Below, in pieces: positions 45,100 through 54,163 of a stretch of 64,000 nt of DNA. Under the pieces are notes generated by a model that saw only the letters and a program-made list of their open reading frames with translations, did not search any database and had not been told where the DNA came from. This DNA comes from Clostridiales bacterium (lineage in GTDB: Bacteria; Bacillota; Clostridia; Christensenellales; CAG-314): NCBI GenBank assembly GCA_004558105.1, contig SFEB01000004.1, positions 1 to 64,000 of the forward strand, in the 5' to 3' direction. How positions within the stretch are numbered: position 1 is the stretch's first letter; every line of letters starts with the position of its first letter. The position numbers and the translations under genes are program-made.

Positions 45100-46464
45100 T
45101 TATTTTCCGAAAATCATGTCTTTTATATCTTTTGCCTGCGCCGCATATCTGGGGTCGTTGGCAACGAGGTCCGCCATCTTATCTCTCGTATACATTATCG
45201 TTGTGTGATCTCTTCCGCCGAAGTACTGACCTATCGACAACAAGGGGAGAGTAAGCAACTCAGTAACAAGATATACGCACATTTGTCTGGGTTCTACTAT
45301 TTCTTTTGTCTTTTTTTTGCCTATTATATCTTTTTTTGTAACGTTGGGGTAATATTTACAGACGCAATCAACTATTTTATCGATTGTAACGAGTTCCGTT
45401 TTATCGTCGTTATAATCTTTCAAAGCCGAATTTACGACTTCCATATCGTTGACGTTTTTACAGATAAGTTGCGAATAGCAGATTATTTTAGTAAGAACGC
45501 CTTTCATTTCTCTGATATTCGTCGTAACCTTATTGGCTATAAGTTTTAATATTTCGTCGTCGATATTTTGTTTTTCCGCCAACGCCTCGCTTTTTAAAAT
45601 TGCTATTCTTGTTTCCAAATCGGGTTCGCTTATATCCGCCACCACGCCGCCCTGAAAACGCGTTCTCAATCTTTCTTCCAACGGCGCTATTTCCTGAGGC
45701 GGGCGGTCGGAACAAATGATAATTTGTTTATCTTTGTAGTACAAATCGTTGAAGGTGTGGAATAATTCTTCTTGCGTGGATACCGTCTTAGCTATAAACT
45801 GAATATCGTCTATCATCAAAACGTCTACGCTGCGGTATCTCTTTCGGAATTCCTTCATTTCGTCGGTATGCTTATTACCGCGCAACGCTTCAATCAGTTC
45901 GTTCGTAAACCGTTCGCAACTGATATTCATACACCTCAGTTTCGGATTGGTTTTTCTTATATGATTGCCTATTGCGTTAAGCAAGTGTGTTTTTCCGAGT
46001 CCGACGCCGCCGTATATAAACAACGGGTTATATTTCGTTCCTGGGTTTTGCGCTACAGCCTTACTCGCTGCCGCGGCAAACTCGTTGCTTTTGCCGACGA
46101 TAAAATTGTCGAAGGTACACTTTGGAGAAAAACTGCAAGTCGTTTCTTCCACGATTATGTTTTCACTGTTTATTTCGCCTATATCCGCATTAGCGTATTT
46201 TTCGTATTTTTCCCTTTCTTCCTCTAAAATAAACAGCACACCCTCGTTGTGAGGCATTACTTTTTTACAACTTTCGGAAATAACGTCGATATATCTTTCT
46301 TCCACGACTCGTTTTTTTGCGGAATTCTCGCACAACAAGACCACGTTATCCTCGTATATACATACGGGTACCAATCCTTCTATCCATGATTCGTAAGCAA
46401 ACGCGGTAACGCGCGCCTGAATTTCTATCAATACGTTTTCCCATACCTGTGTAGTTGAAATCAT
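45100..46464 (-). CDS. dnaA: Chromosomal replication initiator protein DnaA
   Basis: A 454-residue AAA+ initiator. Domain I occupies about residues 1-90. Walker A is GGVGLGKTH (about 151-159) and Walker B is VLMIDDIQF. The C-terminal DNA-binding helix-turn-helix includes GGRDHTTIMYTRDKM. The linker domain II is short. The gene points away from dnaN, unlike the usual dnaA-dnaN operon. Its promoter TTGACA-16-TACAAT lies 50-75 bases upstream. Confidence 0.97.
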   Translation of the reverse strand: MISTTQVWENVLIEIQARVTAFAYESWIEGLVPVCIYEDNVVLLCENSAKKRVVEERYIDVISESCKKVMPHNEGVLFILEEEREKYEKYANADIGEINSENIIVEETTCSFSPKCTFDNFIVGKSNEFAAAASKAVAQNPGTKYNPLFIYGGVGLGKTHLLNAIGNHIRKTNPKLRCMNISCERFTNELIEALRGNKHTDEMKEFRKRYRSVDVLMIDDIQFIAKTVSTQEELFHTFNDLYYKDKQIIICSDRPPQEIAPLEERLRTRFQGGVVADISEPDLETRIAILKSEALAEKQNIDDEILKLIANKVTTNIREMKGVLTKIICYSQLICKNVNDMEVVNSALKDYNDDKTELVTIDKIVDCVCKYYPNVTKKDIIGKKKTKEIVEPRQMCVYLVTELLTLPLLSIGQYFGGRDHTTIMYTRDKMADLVANDPRYAAQAKDIKDMIFGK

Positions 46465-46876
46465 TTTTTTATTTCCCTTTGTTAAAATTTAGATACTTTC
46501 ACTTATAAAATAATTGTAACATAAGAATTCGTTTTGTCAACTTAATATTTTTATCTTTTCGTTAATTTTTTTTATAAATTTTTCTTGTGTTTTTATCAAC
46601 GCTTGCTTTTTAACGGGTTTTGGTGTATAATAACTAACCGAAAAATCTTTTTATTTTTTTTTCCACAAATTAAAGATTAAAATCTTGATACTTTGTGAAT
46701 AAAAAACCGACTTATTAAAGATTTTTCCATACTCGTTTTAAGGAAAAAGAACATCGTTTTTTGCTTTATTTTTAAAGACGTTTATCTTCTTTAAAAAAAA
46801 GTTTTCAACAATTCTACATTACCTACTGTTACTACTACTTAATCAAAGAACCTTAATAAAAAGGAGGACGGAAAAA
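46465..46876. other. dnaA-dnaN intergenic region, candidate oriC
   Basis: A very AT-rich 412-base interval between the two divergent genes. It contains TTTTCCACA (46659-46667) and, on the minus strand, TTATTCACA (46694-46702), both matching TTWTNCACA, plus weaker box-like sequences such as TTTTCAACA at 46802. The T-rich half (to about 46660) switches to an A-rich half. It may contain the unwinding region, but a second candidate start point lies at about 42.2 kb. Confidence 0.55.
46513..46540 (-). promoter_or_regulatory. Promoter of dnaA
   Basis: On the minus strand TTGACA (46540-46535), 16 bases, TACAAT (46518-46513). Confidence 0.65.
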
Positions 46877-47980
46877 ATGAAATTAATTTGCGAAGGTCTC
46901 GATTTAAGCGACGCCATCAATAAAGTCAGCAGAGCGTTACCCGCCAAAGCGGTAAACCCCATACTCGAAGGTATTCTTTTTTCGGCAAAAGGAACGAAAC
47001 TTACGGTTTACGCTTCCGATACGGAGATATCAATCAAAAAGACGATAAACGCCGAAATAATAGAAGAAGGTTCTATACTTTTACCCGGAAGATTTATAGG
47101 AGAATACATGCGTAAACTTTCCGATCAACAGATAGAACTTTTCACCAACGAAAAAAATCAGTTGCGTATAAAATACGGAGACAGCGAAGGATTCGTACAG
47201 GTACTGGATAAAAACGAATATCCGTTTAACGAACAGGGAAAAGGCGATTATAAAGTCACGATAAATCAAAAAGACCTTAAAGACGCGATAGAAAAAACGA
47301 TATTTTCAGTCGCACAGGACGACACCCGTCCTGTGTTAAAAGGTTGTTTAATGGAATTTGAGGGCAGACGTATGACGGTTGTCGCGCTTGACGGATACCG
47401 TCTTGCGTTAGTTAAAAAGCCCTTAACGCAGGAAGCGGAAAAGAAAAACATAATAGTACCTGCAAGAAGTTTATACGAAGCGTCCCGCCTGATGGAAAGT
47501 CAGGAAGACGAAGCGGAAATGTTCGTTACCGACAAACAGGTAGTGTTCGATATCAAAGATACGGAAGTTACCGCGCGTTTAATAAACGGAGAATTCGTAA
47601 ATTATCGTCAGATATTGCCCGACAACTACGTTTCCAACGTCGTAATAAACAAAAAACAGTTTGAAGAAAGTTTAGACAGAGCGAGCCTTCCCAGCCGTCA
47701 GGAAAAAAACAATCTAGTAAAGCTAGAAGTAAAAGAAAAAGTCATTACCATCAGCGGAACGTCGGAGTTAAGTAATATAAAAGAGAATCTCGCAATAAGT
47801 CTTAAAGGTAAGGACATAACCATAGCGTTTAACGCAAAGTATCTTGCCGACTGTCTGAGAGTGATGGAAAACGAGTTTATAAAGATAAACTTTACGTCTT
47901 CGGTATCCAGCACGACAATTACCCCGTGCGAGTCCGACGAATGTTTGTATCTGGTTTTACCCGTAAGATTAGTAGGCTAA
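46877..47980 (+). CDS. dnaN: DNA polymerase III sliding clamp (beta subunit)
   Basis: A 367-residue clamp of three similar domains. MKLICEGLDLSDAINKVSRALP opens it, QDDTRPVLKGC is in domain 2 and LVLPVRL ends it. The ATG follows AAGGAGG. It heads the + strand block that continues with rpmH, although a new promoter lies between them. It is transcribed away from dnaA. Confidence 0.97.
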   Translation: MKLICEGLDLSDAINKVSRALPAKAVNPILEGILFSAKGTKLTVYASDTEISIKKTINAEIIEEGSILLPGRFIGEYMRKLSDQQIELFTNEKNQLRIKYGDSEGFVQVLDKNEYPFNEQGKGDYKVTINQKDLKDAIEKTIFSVAQDDTRPVLKGCLMEFEGRRMTVVALDGYRLALVKKPLTQEAEKKNIIVPARSLYEASRLMESQEDEAEMFVTDKQVVFDIKDTEVTARLINGEFVNYRQILPDNYVSNVVINKKQFEESLDRASLPSRQEKNNLVKLEVKEKVITISGTSELSNIKENLAISLKGKDITIAFNAKYLADCLRVMENEFIKINFTSSVSSTTITPCESDECLYLVLPVRLVG

Positions 47981-48003
47981 AAAAAGAAAAACATTCAAAA
48001 TAT

Positions 48004-48032
48004 TTGACAAAAGAACTTAAAAACACTATAAT
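48004..48032 (+). promoter_or_regulatory. Sigma-A promoter of rpmH-rnpA
   Basis: A full-consensus promoter, TTGACA (48004-48009), 17 bases, TATAAT (48027-48032). Confidence 0.85.
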
Positions 48033-48095
48033 ATTTCAGCTGTACTTTTTTAGGTACGTTAAAAAGAAATCTACGGATAAAAGGAGTATATAAAA

Positions 48096-48231
48096 ATGAA
48101 AAGAACTTACCAACCCAAAAAGAGACAACGCAATAAGGTACATGGCTTTCGTAAAAGAATGTCCACCACCGGCGGAAGAAGAACGTTAGCCCGCAGACGC
48201 AACAAGGGCCGCAAAAAATTGTCGGCTTAAT
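48096..48231 (+). CDS. rpmH: Ribosomal protein L34, with an apparent one-base frameshift
   Basis: The first 28 codons encode [20 protein letters not shown] and then RMSTTGGR, a clear L34. After the GGR codons (48171-48179) the sequence GGCGGAAGAAAGAACG carries one extra A compared with what L34 needs. Reading on in the same frame gives an unrelated tail ending at a stop past 48231, while the +1-shifted frame gives the expected end [14 protein letters not shown] and its stop at 48231. L34 is nearly universal and should be intact, so a sequencing or assembly error is most likely; a real frameshift or a programmed shift cannot be excluded. A good AAAGGAG site precedes the ATG. Confidence 0.85.
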
Positions 48232-48249
48232 CGGCGCGTAACGTAAAGA

Positions 48250-48579
48250 GTGAAAAAGATTTATCGTTTAAAAAGCAATTTGCAGTATAAAATGGTATAC
48301 AAAAAGGGTAACGTCTTGTCTAACAAGGCGTTTACTCTCATTTTTGTTAGAAACAATTTTAATACGGCAAAGTTTGGTTTTAATATTTCAGGCAAATACG
48401 GCAAAGCCGTCAAACGCAACAAACTCCGCAGACAACTGAAAGCCGTCTGTTCGGAATTTGCGGCGACAACAAAGGCGGGTTTTTACGTTTTACGGCCTCG
48501 CTTTTATGCTTGCGATGCGCCGACTTTTGAAGTATTGAAAAAAAGCGTAAAAGAGCTTTTTGACCGGGTAGACAAATGA
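48250..48579 (+). CDS. rnpA: Ribonuclease P protein component
   Basis: A 109-residue basic protein that works with the catalytic RNA to mature tRNA 5' ends. RLKSNLQYKMVYKKG at the start and the central GKAVKRNKLRRQLKAV (RNP box) fit the family. The start is GTG. It follows rpmH by 19 bases and overlaps yidD by 4. Confidence 0.94.
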   Translation: MKKIYRLKSNLQYKMVYKKGNVLSNKAFTLIFVRNNFNTAKFGFNISGKYGKAVKRNKLRRQLKAVCSEFAATTKAGFYVLRPRFYACDAPTFEVLKKSVKELFDRVDK

Positions 48580-48818
48580 AGTACGTATGCATTGCTTTGT
48601 TAAAACTCTACAAAGCGACGATAAGTAAAATAAAACCTAAAACCTGTCGTTTTCAGCCGTCTTGTTCGGTTTATTCTATGGAAAGTTATTATTATCACGG
48701 GTTTTTTAAAGGGACGTGGCTGACAATCAAAAGATTGTTCAGGTGTAATCCGTGGTCAAAGGGCGGGTTTGATCCGACACCGTACGACTATAAGGGAGTT
48801 ATTAAATGGTCAATTTAA
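48576..48818 (+). CDS. yidD: Membrane protein insertion efficiency factor YidD
   Basis: An 80-residue cysteine-containing protein with the family motifs CRFQPSCSVYS and RLFRCNPWSKGGFDP. It assists membrane insertion alongside YidC. It overlaps rnpA by 4 bases and yidC by 13. Confidence 0.95.
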   Translation: MKYVCIALLKLYKATISKIKPKTCRFQPSCSVYSMESYYYHGFFKGTWLTIKRLFRCNPWSKGGFDPTPYDYKGVIKWSI

Positions 48819-50128
48819 CGCAATTATTGAGCGTCGGCATTGACGCCGTCGTTACCGTATTGGAAAAATGGGGCGTAACGGGGTTGAATATCAATTTTGA
48901 TTTTCAGGCTTCGGAAAACCTTATTTCCAGATTGTTGATGTGGATATACGGGTGGATGGGTAACTACGGATGGACGATAATTTTATTCACCGTCGTACTC
49001 AGACTAATTACGCTTCCGTTGGACTTCTGGCAAAAGTTTTCAATGAAGAAAAACAGTAAAATAATGGAAGAAATTACTCCCATTATGACCAAAATAGATA
49101 AGGCTTACGGCGATAACGTGCAGGCAGCCAACGCCGAGAAACAAAAGATAATGAAAAAGTACCGCTACAACCCGGCGGCGTCATGTTTGCCGATGTTGGT
49201 TACTATGGTGGTCTTTATCATTATGTTCAGCGGTCTCAACAACTGCAGCAGCGCGCTCAATATAAAAACGTATCAGAGTATTCAGGAAGCGTACCTTCGC
49301 GGATATTATTCCGTAATAACCGACGAAACAAAAACGGGCGTTGCCATATTGGACAACGAGGGCAACGAAATTTTAAACAAAGACGGTCAACCTACCACTT
49401 TGATTTATTACGCGGAATGGAAAAACAATAAAACTACGGAAAACGAAAACGAATTTACTACGGCGCAGGTAACGGCGTTGAATGCGGCGTATAACGCCGT
49501 GACGACCGAGGCTGAGTACAAAGCGAAAAGAGACGCTGTCATGATATTCAGCGAAAGCGGCGAAGGGTTTTTGTGGATAAAGAGTTTGTGGCGCAGCGAC
49601 AACTGGCAAAAAGTTTTACCGGACAACGCAACCAAGTTTGCGAGTACGTTGTCGGGAAATAAAGACGTTTCGGGGCTTACAAGCGACGTTATATACGACA
49701 GTATTTACGATGCGTTTACCAATCCGGACAAGTATTTCGATACCAACGACCCCGTTCAGGCAGAACAGTTGGTAAAAGCCAAAAAATCACTCGGTTACGG
49801 CAAAGGAATGTGGAACGGGTTGCTTATTTTGCCTGTTCTGGCTATCGCGCTGACATGGCTGACAACAAAAATTAACGGTAAAAACCAAGGAACGGTAGGC
49901 ACGGGGGCGCAACTCGAATCCGCGCAAAAACAACAGAAGACGATGACGATAATTATGCCCGTTATGATGGGTATATTTGCGTTGTTTTATTCCGCGGCGT
50001 TTGCGTTATACCTCGTTGCGAGCAACGCTATCAGTATACTGTTTAACCTTATCGAGACACCTCTCGTAAACAAGATGGCGGAAAAAACGAAGAGCGTCAT
50101 AAAAAACGACGCAAGTTATAGGAGATAA
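48806..50128 (+). CDS. yidC: Membrane protein insertase YidC/OxaA
   Basis: A 440-residue insertase. The Oxa1 domain begins with GNYGWTIILFTVVLRLITLPL and the charged cytoplasmic hairpin KKNSKIMEEITPIMTKI follows. Between the second and third core segments is an unusually long outside insert (about residues 150-330). The first hydrophobic start lacks a lipobox. The core contains the conserved Arg in the groove (VVLRLITLP). Confidence 0.93.
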   Translation: MVNLTQLLSVGIDAVVTVLEKWGVTGLNINFDFQASENLISRLLMWIYGWMGNYGWTIILFTVVLRLITLPLDFWQKFSMKKNSKIMEEITPIMTKIDKAYGDNVQAANAEKQKIMKKYRYNPAASCLPMLVTMVVFIIMFSGLNNCSSALNIKTYQSIQEAYLRGYYSVITDETKTGVAILDNEGNEILNKDGQPTTLIYYAEWKNNKTTENENEFTTAQVTALNAAYNAVTTEAEYKAKRDAVMIFSESGEGFLWIKSLWRSDNWQKVLPDNATKFASTLSGNKDVSGLTSDVIYDSIYDAFTNPDKYFDTNDPVQAEQLVKAKKSLGYGKGMWNGLLILPVLAIALTWLTTKINGKNQGTVGTGAQLESAQKQQKTMTIIMPVMMGIFALFYSAAFALYLVASNAISILFNLIETPLVNKMAEKTKSVIKNDASYRR

Positions 50129-50129
50129 A

Positions 50130-50858
50130 ATGGAAAAAATAGTAGTGGGCGGAAAAAATTTGCAAGCCGCTATAGCTAACGGGCTGGAAAAACTTTCGGC
50201 GACCAAAGAAGAGGTAGAGTACGAAGTTTTAACGGCAGGCGGATTGTTCCGTCAATGTAAAATAGAAATATGGAAAAAACAAACGGAAGGAGACGTATAC
50301 AGGGAGTTTTTGCAGACGACTCTGGAAAAAGCGGGCTGGAAAGCGACGGTTGAAAAAACGGAGGACGACGAAACCGTTTTGCTCAACGTAGTGAGCGACG
50401 ACAGCGGCGACATTATCGGACACAGAGGAGACGTACTGGAGAGTCTGAGGTTTTTGACCGCAGTTGCCGCGCGCAACGGAGAGGGAAAGAAACAGGTTAT
50501 CGTCGACTGCAACGGATACCGCGAAAAACGCGCAAAGACGTTGGAAAAATTAGCCAGAAACCTGGAACAAAAGGTAATAAGAACGGGCAGAAAAACCCGC
50601 CTCGAACCGATGAATTCTTACGAAAGGCGCATCATTCACACCGCTTTAAAAAACAGCGACAAAGTCGAGACGCACAGTGAGGGTACCGAACCCGTCAGAT
50701 ACGTCGTTATCCAAAAAAAACAGCGCGAAAAAACTGAGCGTGAAAAGGCAGAGCCAAACGAAAGCGGCGTAAATACGGCGCAAACCGCCGACCGCCCAAA
50801 GCGCAAACAACTCACTTTCGTCTATCGAACCAAACCGAAAAAAACATTTATGAAGTAG
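50130..50858 (+). CDS. jag: RNA-binding protein KhpB (Jag)
   Basis: A 242-residue protein with an N-terminal Jag domain (VVGGKNLQAAIANGLEKL), a KH domain (DIIGHRGDVLESLRFLTA) and an R3H domain (NSYERRIIHTAL). The tail from about 195 is basic. It pairs with KhpA to bind RNA and influence cell division. It follows yidC by one base. A terminator stem overlaps its stop codon. Confidence 0.93.
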   Translation: MEKIVVGGKNLQAAIANGLEKLSATKEEVEYEVLTAGGLFRQCKIEIWKKQTEGDVYREFLQTTLEKAGWKATVEKTEDDETVLLNVVSDDSGDIIGHRGDVLESLRFLTAVAARNGEGKKQVIVDCNGYREKRAKTLEKLARNLEQKVIRTGRKTRLEPMNSYERRIIHTALKNSDKVETHSEGTEPVRYVVIQKKQREKTEREKAEPNESGVNTAQTADRPKRKQLTFVYRTKPKKTFMK

Positions 50859-50880
50859 GCGGATTTTGCCTACTTTTTTT
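50854..50880 (+). terminator. Terminator overlapping the jag stop codon
   Basis: AGTAGGC and GCCTACT form a stem with a 7-base loop followed by seven T residues. The jag stop TAG is inside the stem. Confidence 0.75.
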
Positions 50881-50914
50881 GTAAACAAAGAGCAAAAAGA
50901 ATAAAAGGAAAAAC

Positions 50915-52219
50915 ATGCAAGACAAAATTTTCGCGCTTTCGACCGCCGTCGGCAAGAGTGCCGTTGCGATATTGCGCATGAGCGGAGAAGGAACAAAGGC
51001 GGCGTTGAAAGAAATTTTTCAACCGTTTCCCGACAAACCGAACTATTTAAAATACGGAAATCTGACCATAGACGGCTTGACCGACACGGCAATGCTGGTT
51101 TATTTCGACGCGCCTAAAAGTTATACGGGAGAAGAAATGGCGGAAATTCACCTGCACGGCAGTATGCCACTCGTCAGGCTCGTCAGCGAAAAACTTTTCA
51201 GTCTCGGTTTCAGAACGGCAAATAACGGCGAATTTACCAAACGCGCATACGTGAACGGAAAAACCAATCTTTCCAAAGCAGAAGGGCTTGCAGACCTGGT
51301 CAACGCCGAAAGTCTTGCGGCTTTGCGTGCTGCGGGTATTCTCGCACGCGGCGGACTGGGCGATATTGCCGACGGACTGCAAAACGACCTTACGGATTGT
51401 CTTGCGCGACTGGAGGCAGCGTTGGATTATCCCGAAGAAGACCTCGAAGGCGCGGAAATGCCTCTGGTAGAAGAAATTCTTACGGCGGCGCAGAAAAAAA
51501 TAGACGGTTTGCTGCGTACGGCAAGGCAAGGAAAAACGGCAAAATTCGGCGCACGGGTGGCGATTGTGGGCGACGTAAACGTGGGCAAAAGCAGTTTGTT
51601 AAACGCCATTGTCGGTTACGACAGAGCAATAGTTTCGTCAGTCAAGGGTACTACGCGCGATACGATAGAAGAAAGCATTGATTTTAAGGGAATAAAATTT
51701 ACTTTTATAGACACGGCAGGGCAAAGAGAGACAGAAGACGAAATAGAAATGATAGGAGTACGTCGCGCAAGAGCGGCGATGGAGGATGCGGATATCGTTT
51801 TGTTCGTTTCAGACGACGATTCTTCCGAGCCGGATTGGATAAAAACGGCACCCGTCCCCACGATTTTTGTCAAGAGCAAGGGAGACAAGAACCCAACGCG
51901 ACAAAAAGCGGATATAGTCGTATCGGGCAAAACGGGCGAAAACGTGCAACAACTGCTGGAAAAGATTTTCGACGCGTTAGGCGGACGGCAGGTAATGACG
52001 GCGCCCGTGTTACTCACCAACCAACGCCATGAGGAATGTCTGACGTCGGCGCAAGAGTGTATAAAGGAAGCGAAAAGTATGATACGGGACGGAATCACCG
52101 CCGACCTCATAGCGGCGACGATAAGACAGGCGTGGCAATACGTAGGGCAAATCACCGGCAACACGGATATGCAGACGGTAGTGGACGCGATATTTTCCAA
52201 ATTTTGTTTAGGAAAGTAA
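50915..52219 (+). CDS. mnmE: tRNA modification GTPase MnmE
   Basis: A 434-residue GTPase that, with MnmG, builds the (carboxymethyl)aminomethyl group on U34 of tRNAs. The N-terminal folate-binding domain, the G domain with GDVNVGKSS (P-loop), DTAG and a partner-dependent K loop, and the C-terminal FCLGK catalytic Cys are all present. The ATG has AAAGGAAAA upstream. Confidence 0.95.
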   Translation: MQDKIFALSTAVGKSAVAILRMSGEGTKAALKEIFQPFPDKPNYLKYGNLTIDGLTDTAMLVYFDAPKSYTGEEMAEIHLHGSMPLVRLVSEKLFSLGFRTANNGEFTKRAYVNGKTNLSKAEGLADLVNAESLAALRAAGILARGGLGDIADGLQNDLTDCLARLEAALDYPEEDLEGAEMPLVEEILTAAQKKIDGLLRTARQGKTAKFGARVAIVGDVNVGKSSLLNAIVGYDRAIVSSVKGTTRDTIEESIDFKGIKFTFIDTAGQRETEDEIEMIGVRRARAAMEDADIVLFVSDDDSSEPDWIKTAPVPTIFVKSKGDKNPTRQKADIVVSGKTGENVQQLLEKIFDALGGRQVMTAPVLLTNQRHEECLTSAQECIKEAKSMIRDGITADLIAATIRQAWQYVGQITGNTDMQTVVDAIFSKFCLGK

Positions 52220-52282
52220 AAAGATTTTTAGTAAGAACGAACAAACTTTGCAATTTGCAACAGGGACAAAGAGAACAAAAAC

Positions 52283-54163
52283 ATGCAGTCAGATAAAAAC
52301 GATTTCATTTTCGATATCATCGTCATAGGGGCGGGGCACGCAGGATGCGAGGCCGCTCTGGCATGCGCGCGCCTGGGCAAAAAAACGCTGTGTCTGGCAA
52401 CCAATCTGGACACGGTAGCTTATCTTGCGTGCAATCCGAGCATCGGAGGCACGGCAAAGGGACAGATTGTCAAAGAAATCGACGCGCTCGGCGGAGAAAT
52501 GGCGGTCAATACCGACAAAAGTTTGTTGCAACTGAGAATGTTAAACCGTTCCAAGGGTCCGGCAGTATACAGTCCGCGCGCGCAGGTTGATAAAAACAAA
52601 TACCACGCGAACATGAAACTCACCATCGAGCGCACGCCCAATCTTTTTTTGCGGCAAGGCGAGGCAAAAACCCTCGTAAAGACGGAAGACGGAGGGTACG
52701 GGGTGACGATTGCCAACGGACAAAATTATTTTGCAAAAGCGGTTGTCGTCGCAACGGGCGTATACCTTAACAGCAGAACGGTTGTCGGCAGTCTCGTACA
52801 GGACAGCGGTCCCAACGGTTTTGCGAACGCGCACGGGCTGACCGACAGTCTGCGTGAGATGGGTTTTAAAATTTTGCGGTTCAAAACGGGCACGCCTGCG
52901 CGTGTAAACGCCAGAAGTATAGACTTCGACCGACTTGAAAGCCAACAGGGCGAAGAAAGCATGCCGCCTTTCAGTTATCTTAACGATTATAAAAATACGA
53001 AACAATTTCCGTGCTACCTCACGTGGACGACGGCGGAAACGAAAAAGGTCATTTTAGACAACAAGCATCTTGCGCCGATATTCAGCGGCACGGTAAAAGG
53101 AGTGGGGCCGAGATATTGTCCGTCGATAGAAGACAAGGTCGTACGCTTTTCCGACAAGGAGCGTCACCAGATTTTTCTTGAACCGGAAGGAGCGGACACC
53201 GACGAGTATTACGTTCAGGGCGTGTCAAGCAGTATGCCTGCAGACGTACAATACGAGATTTATCATACCATAGAGGGTTTGGAAAGGGTGGAAATAATGC
53301 GCGACGCCTACGCCATCGAGTACGACTGTATAGACGCTACGGCGCTTTATCCGTCGCTTATGAGTAAAAATCACGACGGTTTGTTTTTTGCCGGGCAGAT
53401 AAACGGTACCAGCGGATACGAAGAAGCGGCGGGGCAGGGTCTCGTCGCAGGCATCAACGCAGTCAGGTATCTTGACAACTTAAAACCGCTTATTCTTCGT
53501 CGCGACCAGGCGTATATCGGCGTTCTTATCGACGACCTTACCACCAAAGGTACTAACGAACCGTATCGCATGATGACGGGCAGGGCGGAACACAGGCTGG
53601 TTTTACGACAAGACAACGCCGACCTTCGTCTGACGGAAATCGGTCGTGAGATAGGGTTGGTGGACGACGCCCGTTACGCTTTGTTTAAAGAAAAGCTTTC
53701 GCAACTCGAAAAAGCAAAGGAACAACTTAACCGCGTTTTAAAACCGACGGAAATCAACGGATTTTTAGCGGAAAAAGGAGAGCCGCAAACGGTAACGGGT
53801 ATACCCGTGCGTACGCTTTTAAAGCGTTCGTCCGTTCGCATCTCTGATCTTGTCGAAAACGGACTATTCGACGAATTTTCGCCGCAGGTATTGGAACAAA
53901 TAGAGATAGAGGCAAAGTACGAGGGGTATATTTCTAAGGAAGAAACAGCCATTCAGACGGCGGCAAAAACGGAAAACAAACCGTTACCGACCGACGTGGA
54001 TTACAATGCGATAGAGGGATTGAGATTGGAGGCGCGACAGAAGCTCAACGCGATAAAACCGTTGACTCTCGGACAAGCCGCCCGAATCAGCGGCGTCAGT
54101 CCTGCCGACGTTACCGTTCTGGCAATATATCTGAGCGGGAGGAAAAAAGACGAAAATGAATGA
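52283..54163 (+). CDS. mnmG: tRNA uridine 5-carboxymethylaminomethyl modification enzyme MnmG
   Basis: A 626-residue FAD protein and MnmE partner. GAGHAGCEAALACARLG at about residues 14-30 binds FAD, and NPSIGGTAKG, PAVYSPRAQVDK and GRAEHRLVLRQDNAD are family signatures. The C-terminal helical domain binds MnmE. Its end overlaps rsmG by 8 bases. Confidence 0.96.
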   Translation: MQSDKNDFIFDIIVIGAGHAGCEAALACARLGKKTLCLATNLDTVAYLACNPSIGGTAKGQIVKEIDALGGEMAVNTDKSLLQLRMLNRSKGPAVYSPRAQVDKNKYHANMKLTIERTPNLFLRQGEAKTLVKTEDGGYGVTIANGQNYFAKAVVVATGVYLNSRTVVGSLVQDSGPNGFANAHGLTDSLREMGFKILRFKTGTPARVNARSIDFDRLESQQGEESMPPFSYLNDYKNTKQFPCYLTWTTAETKKVILDNKHLAPIFSGTVKGVGPRYCPSIEDKVVRFSDKERHQIFLEPEGADTDEYYVQGVSSSMPADVQYEIYHTIEGLERVEIMRDAYAIEYDCIDATALYPSLMSKNHDGLFFAGQINGTSGYEEAAGQGLVAGINAVRYLDNLKPLILRRDQAYIGVLIDDLTTKGTNEPYRMMTGRAEHRLVLRQDNADLRLTEIGREIGLVDDARYALFKEKLSQLEKAKEQLNRVLKPTEINGFLAEKGEPQTVTGIPVRTLLKRSSVRISDLVENGLFDEFSPQVLEQIEIEAKYEGYISKEETAIQTAAKTENKPLPTDVDYNAIEGLRLEARQKLNAIKPLTLGQAARISGVSPADVTVLAIYLSGRKKDENE

